Below, one piece after another: positions 4,524 to 6,057 of a stretch of DNA of 6,057 nt. This DNA is from Candidatus Sabulitectum sp. (GTDB lineage Bacteria > Fermentibacterota > Fermentibacteria > Fermentibacterales > JCC-6), in assembly GCA_029934845.1 (NCBI GenBank), contig JAOZLN010000160.1, positions 1 through 6,057 of the forward strand, given 5' to 3'. The notes under the pieces were generated by a model. The model saw only the letters and a program-made list of their open reading frames with translations, did no database searches and was not told the origin of the DNA. Both the position numbers and the translations under genes were made by a program. Every line of letters begins with the position of its first letter. Position 1 is the stretch's first letter.

Positions 4524-4552
4524 AAAATATTAATACAGTTTACTGTTGTCAA
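4524..4552 (-). promoter_or_regulatory. Minus-strand promoter of the HipA-N/HTH gene with a palindrome in its spacer
   Basis: On the minus strand, TTGACA (complement of 4547-4552) and TATTTT (complement of 4524-4529) are 17 bases apart, with a perfect -35 and a 4-of-6 -10. Transcription would begin about 50 bases before the ATG at 4464. The spacer contains the palindrome ACAGT-TT-ACTGT (4535-4546), well placed for a repressor, and a TCTATACAC motif ends one base from the -35 box. Confidence 0.65.
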
Positions 4553-4553
4553 G

Positions 4554-4589
4554 TCTATACACTAATTCAGTGTTGCTATCTCTATACAC
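4554..4589. promoter_or_regulatory. Pair of direct TCTATACAC motifs upstream of the -35 box, candidate operators
   Basis: TCTATACAC occurs exactly at 4554-4562 and 4581-4589, a period of 27 bases, in the same orientation. The first ends one base from the minus-strand -35 hexamer. An imperfect dyad, CACT-N5-AGTG (4560-4572), lies between them. A third exact copy is at 3841-3849. Binding by the neighbouring HTH protein is inferred only from proximity and repetition. Confidence 0.5.
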
Positions 4590-4669
4590 ATTTTTTAGAG
4601 CTCGAAGTTGTTAGCTTCCAGTAACTATTACTTATCTTAAAGATCATCAATAATCTCAAAGCATCCGCA

Positions 4670-4698
4670 TTGACCTAATATTCGCATGCATTTATTCT
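4670..4698 (+). promoter_or_regulatory. Plus-strand promoter of the beta-propeller gene
   Basis: TTGACC (4670-4675) and TATTCT (4693-4698) are 17 bases apart, with a 5-of-6 -35 and a 4-of-6 -10. Transcription would start near 4705, about 30 bases before the ATG at 4736, leaving just enough leader for the AAGGAGG ribosome binding site (4723-4729). Confidence 0.5.
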
Positions 4699-4735
4699 TA
4701 GGAGTTGACTGTGCTTGAAAATAAGGAGGATCTTG

Positions 4736-5995
4736 ATGAAGTTCTTATTTGTTCTGCTAATTCTATCAAGTATTTCACTGGCATTCTGGCAGACTCAGAA
4801 TGTTAATGATTGCGACGGAGCATATGTATCGCTAGTTATGGATGATAGTGGACGTTTGTTCATTTCCCATGGTGATTATTCAGTCTGGCTCGATTACAGT
4901 CATATTTTTGGATGGGGCTATTTAGAGATTGAAACTGAACTCACCAATTATTACACCTCTTTAGCAGTTGACAATTCTCAGAATGTGCATATTGCATGGA
5001 GTCACAACTTTGGACTTAAATACTCCGATGTATATGGGGCACCTCAACTTCTTGATACAAGCTGCGAATGGAACACAAGCATCGCTCTGTATGAAAATGG
5101 CTTTCCTGCAATTGCATATTACGGAGACACCGACATCAAATTCATCAGCTGGGATGGAAGCCAATGGAATGGTGAAGTTGTTGATGCTGAATGCGGCAGT
5201 TCGACAGTATCTCTTGCTATTAACAATTCTGATCAGCCACTGATTGCTTACTCGTCGATAATGGGCTTTCTTAGACTGGCTCAATGGAATGGCAGCCAGT
5301 GGGATATTTCCACCATTGATTCAGGTGGTGACTTCTTATCGGATGGTGTTTCCCTTACTCTGGACAGCTCGGGGAACCCGCACATTGCCTGCAGGAAGAA
5401 CAATGATCTGTACTACTACTATTATGATGGTTCACAGTGGAGCAGCGAAGCAATTGATTCCGGGTTGTTCTCTATTTTATCTTCAGCATCGATTACTGTT
5501 GACAGCTATGATAATCCGCATATCGCCTACAACGCTATAACTGGCAGTACTTCAACAATTGTGTACCTGCACAATGACGGTTCAGGGTGGACCAGAGAAG
5601 AACTTGAGCCCGGTTCTTACCCATCAATCATTATAGACGCTTACGGTGACCCTGCGATTGCATTCGCTCATAGTACAGGTGGTGTGAAATACTTATGCCA
5701 TAATATCGTAGGCATCTTCAGTGATCCTGTTGCTTCTGAGTTGCTTCAAGGAGTAAGGCCGAACCCGGCCAATTCAGTTGCCTGGCTTGACGTAACGCTT
5801 AAAATGCCAGGAGATGTGGATCTTACTCTATGTGACCTCTCCGGCAGGGTTGTTCACCAGCTGAAGTTCAATGATGTGCAACAAGGTTCAGCATCACTTG
5901 AAGTAGACCTTAGTAATATTCCCTCTGGAATGTATATGTGCAGAATAACCTCCATTGAGGGATCGGCTGCAACAAGATTAACTGTGCTTAGGTAA
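4736..5995 (+). CDS. Secreted seven-repeat beta-propeller-like protein with C-terminal (type IX-style) sorting domain
   Basis: The start is ATG 4736, six bases after a perfect AAGGAGG; the in-frame TTG at 4715 lies before that site and is rejected. The 419-aa product has a signal peptide (MKFLFVLLILSSISLA) and then seven repeats of about 45 residues. They open with YVSLVMDDSG, YTSLAVDNSQ, NTSIALYENG, TVSLAINNSD, GVSLTLDSSG, SASITVDSYD and YPSIIIDAYG. Each continues with a PHIAY-like strand, and several with a W-D/N-GSQW strand. Seven units of this size suggest a seven-bladed beta-propeller. Residues about 339-419 resemble the type A sorting domain of the type IX (Por) secretion system: VRPNPANSV, VDLTLCDLSGRVV, VDLSNIPSGMYMCRI and a final TRLTVLR. 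Export and surface attachment or release are expected; the ligand or enzymatic role is unknown. No terminator is visible before the window ends. Confidence 0.82.
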   Translation: MKFLFVLLILSSISLAFWQTQNVNDCDGAYVSLVMDDSGRLFISHGDYSVWLDYSHIFGWGYLEIETELTNYYTSLAVDNSQNVHIAWSHNFGLKYSDVYGAPQLLDTSCEWNTSIALYENGFPAIAYYGDTDIKFISWDGSQWNGEVVDAECGSSTVSLAINNSDQPLIAYSSIMGFLRLAQWNGSQWDISTIDSGGDFLSDGVSLTLDSSGNPHIACRKNNDLYYYYYDGSQWSSEAIDSGLFSILSSASITVDSYDNPHIAYNAITGSTSTIVYLHNDGSGWTREELEPGSYPSIIIDAYGDPAIAFAHSTGGVKYLCHNIVGIFSDPVASELLQGVRPNPANSVAWLDVTLKMPGDVDLTLCDLSGRVVHQLKFNDVQQGSASLEVDLSNIPSGMYMCRITSIEGSAATRLTVLR

Positions 5996-6057
5996 TCTTT
6001 ACTTAGTTCCCATCCAGAAACTCATATCGTAGTGTAGAGTAACCATATAGATCATTA

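Larger units (their letters stand above)
4465..4735. other. Divergent intergenic control region between the HipA-N/HTH gene and the beta-propeller gene
   Basis: No gene is visible. On the minus strand the region carries a promoter, a spacer palindrome and two TCTATACAC motifs. On the plus strand it carries a promoter and a strong ribosome binding site close to the beta-propeller gene. A small perfect inverted repeat, AGTAA-CTA-TTACT, lies at 4620-4632. Any protein binding the central motifs could affect both genes. Confidence 0.55.

Noticed and set aside
4711..4806. GTG-started 31-aa leader peptide overlapping the beta-propeller gene start, with AGGAG upstream
   Set aside because: The spacing is acceptable, but the peptide has no regulatory codon run and the AAGGAGG-ATG of the main gene fully explains initiation. 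Probably chance.

Overview
The window looks like a chromosomal segment from an uncultivated Gram-negative bacterium of the FCB type (Bacteroidota, Cloacimonadota, Fermentibacteria or a relative). This is inference from three things: a secreted beta-propeller protein ending in a type IX secretion (Por)-style C-terminal sorting domain; a truncated AAA-ATPase/PD-(D/E)XK gene of a family common in such genomes; and loose gene packing with several small unrecognised exported proteins. No rRNA, tRNA, CRISPR array, transposase or phage gene is visible.

Layout. Bases 2-811 (+) are the 3' part of an AAA-ATPase-like/PD-(D/E)XK nuclease-fold gene. Bases 1545-896 (-) hold two translationally coupled unknown genes: a 122-aa soluble protein followed by a 93-aa protein with three membrane segments. 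A diverged direct repeat lies on each side of this pair. Bases 1834-2669 (+) form a compact transcription unit: promoter/operator, ArsR-family repressor, a 41-aa Cys/His-rich mini-protein overlapping the end of the repressor gene, an exported 94-aa protein with 17 Cys and a very acidic mature chain, and a strong intrinsic terminator. Convergent to it (3499-2672, -) is an exported protein with an SH3-like N-terminal region. Bases 4464-3826 (-) encode a HipA-N-like (HipS-like) domain fused to a C-terminal HTH, with no kinase gene beside it. Its upstream region holds a promoter, a palindrome and repeated TCTATACAC motifs, one more copy of which lies in the last codons of the gene. Bases 4736-5995 (+) encode a signal-peptide protein with seven beta-propeller-like repeats and a sorting domain.

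The most interesting system is 1834-2669. The ArsR/SmtB family typically senses metals or metalloids and represses its own operon. Here the co-transcribed partners are not a pump or reductase but two unfamiliar cysteine-rich small proteins, one probably cytosolic and one exported. I read this as a candidate metal-sequestration operon with an intracellular and an extracytoplasmic chelator. The metal, and whether metal is the signal at all, cannot be told from sequence. The second interest is the HipS-HTH fusion and its repeated operator-like motif.
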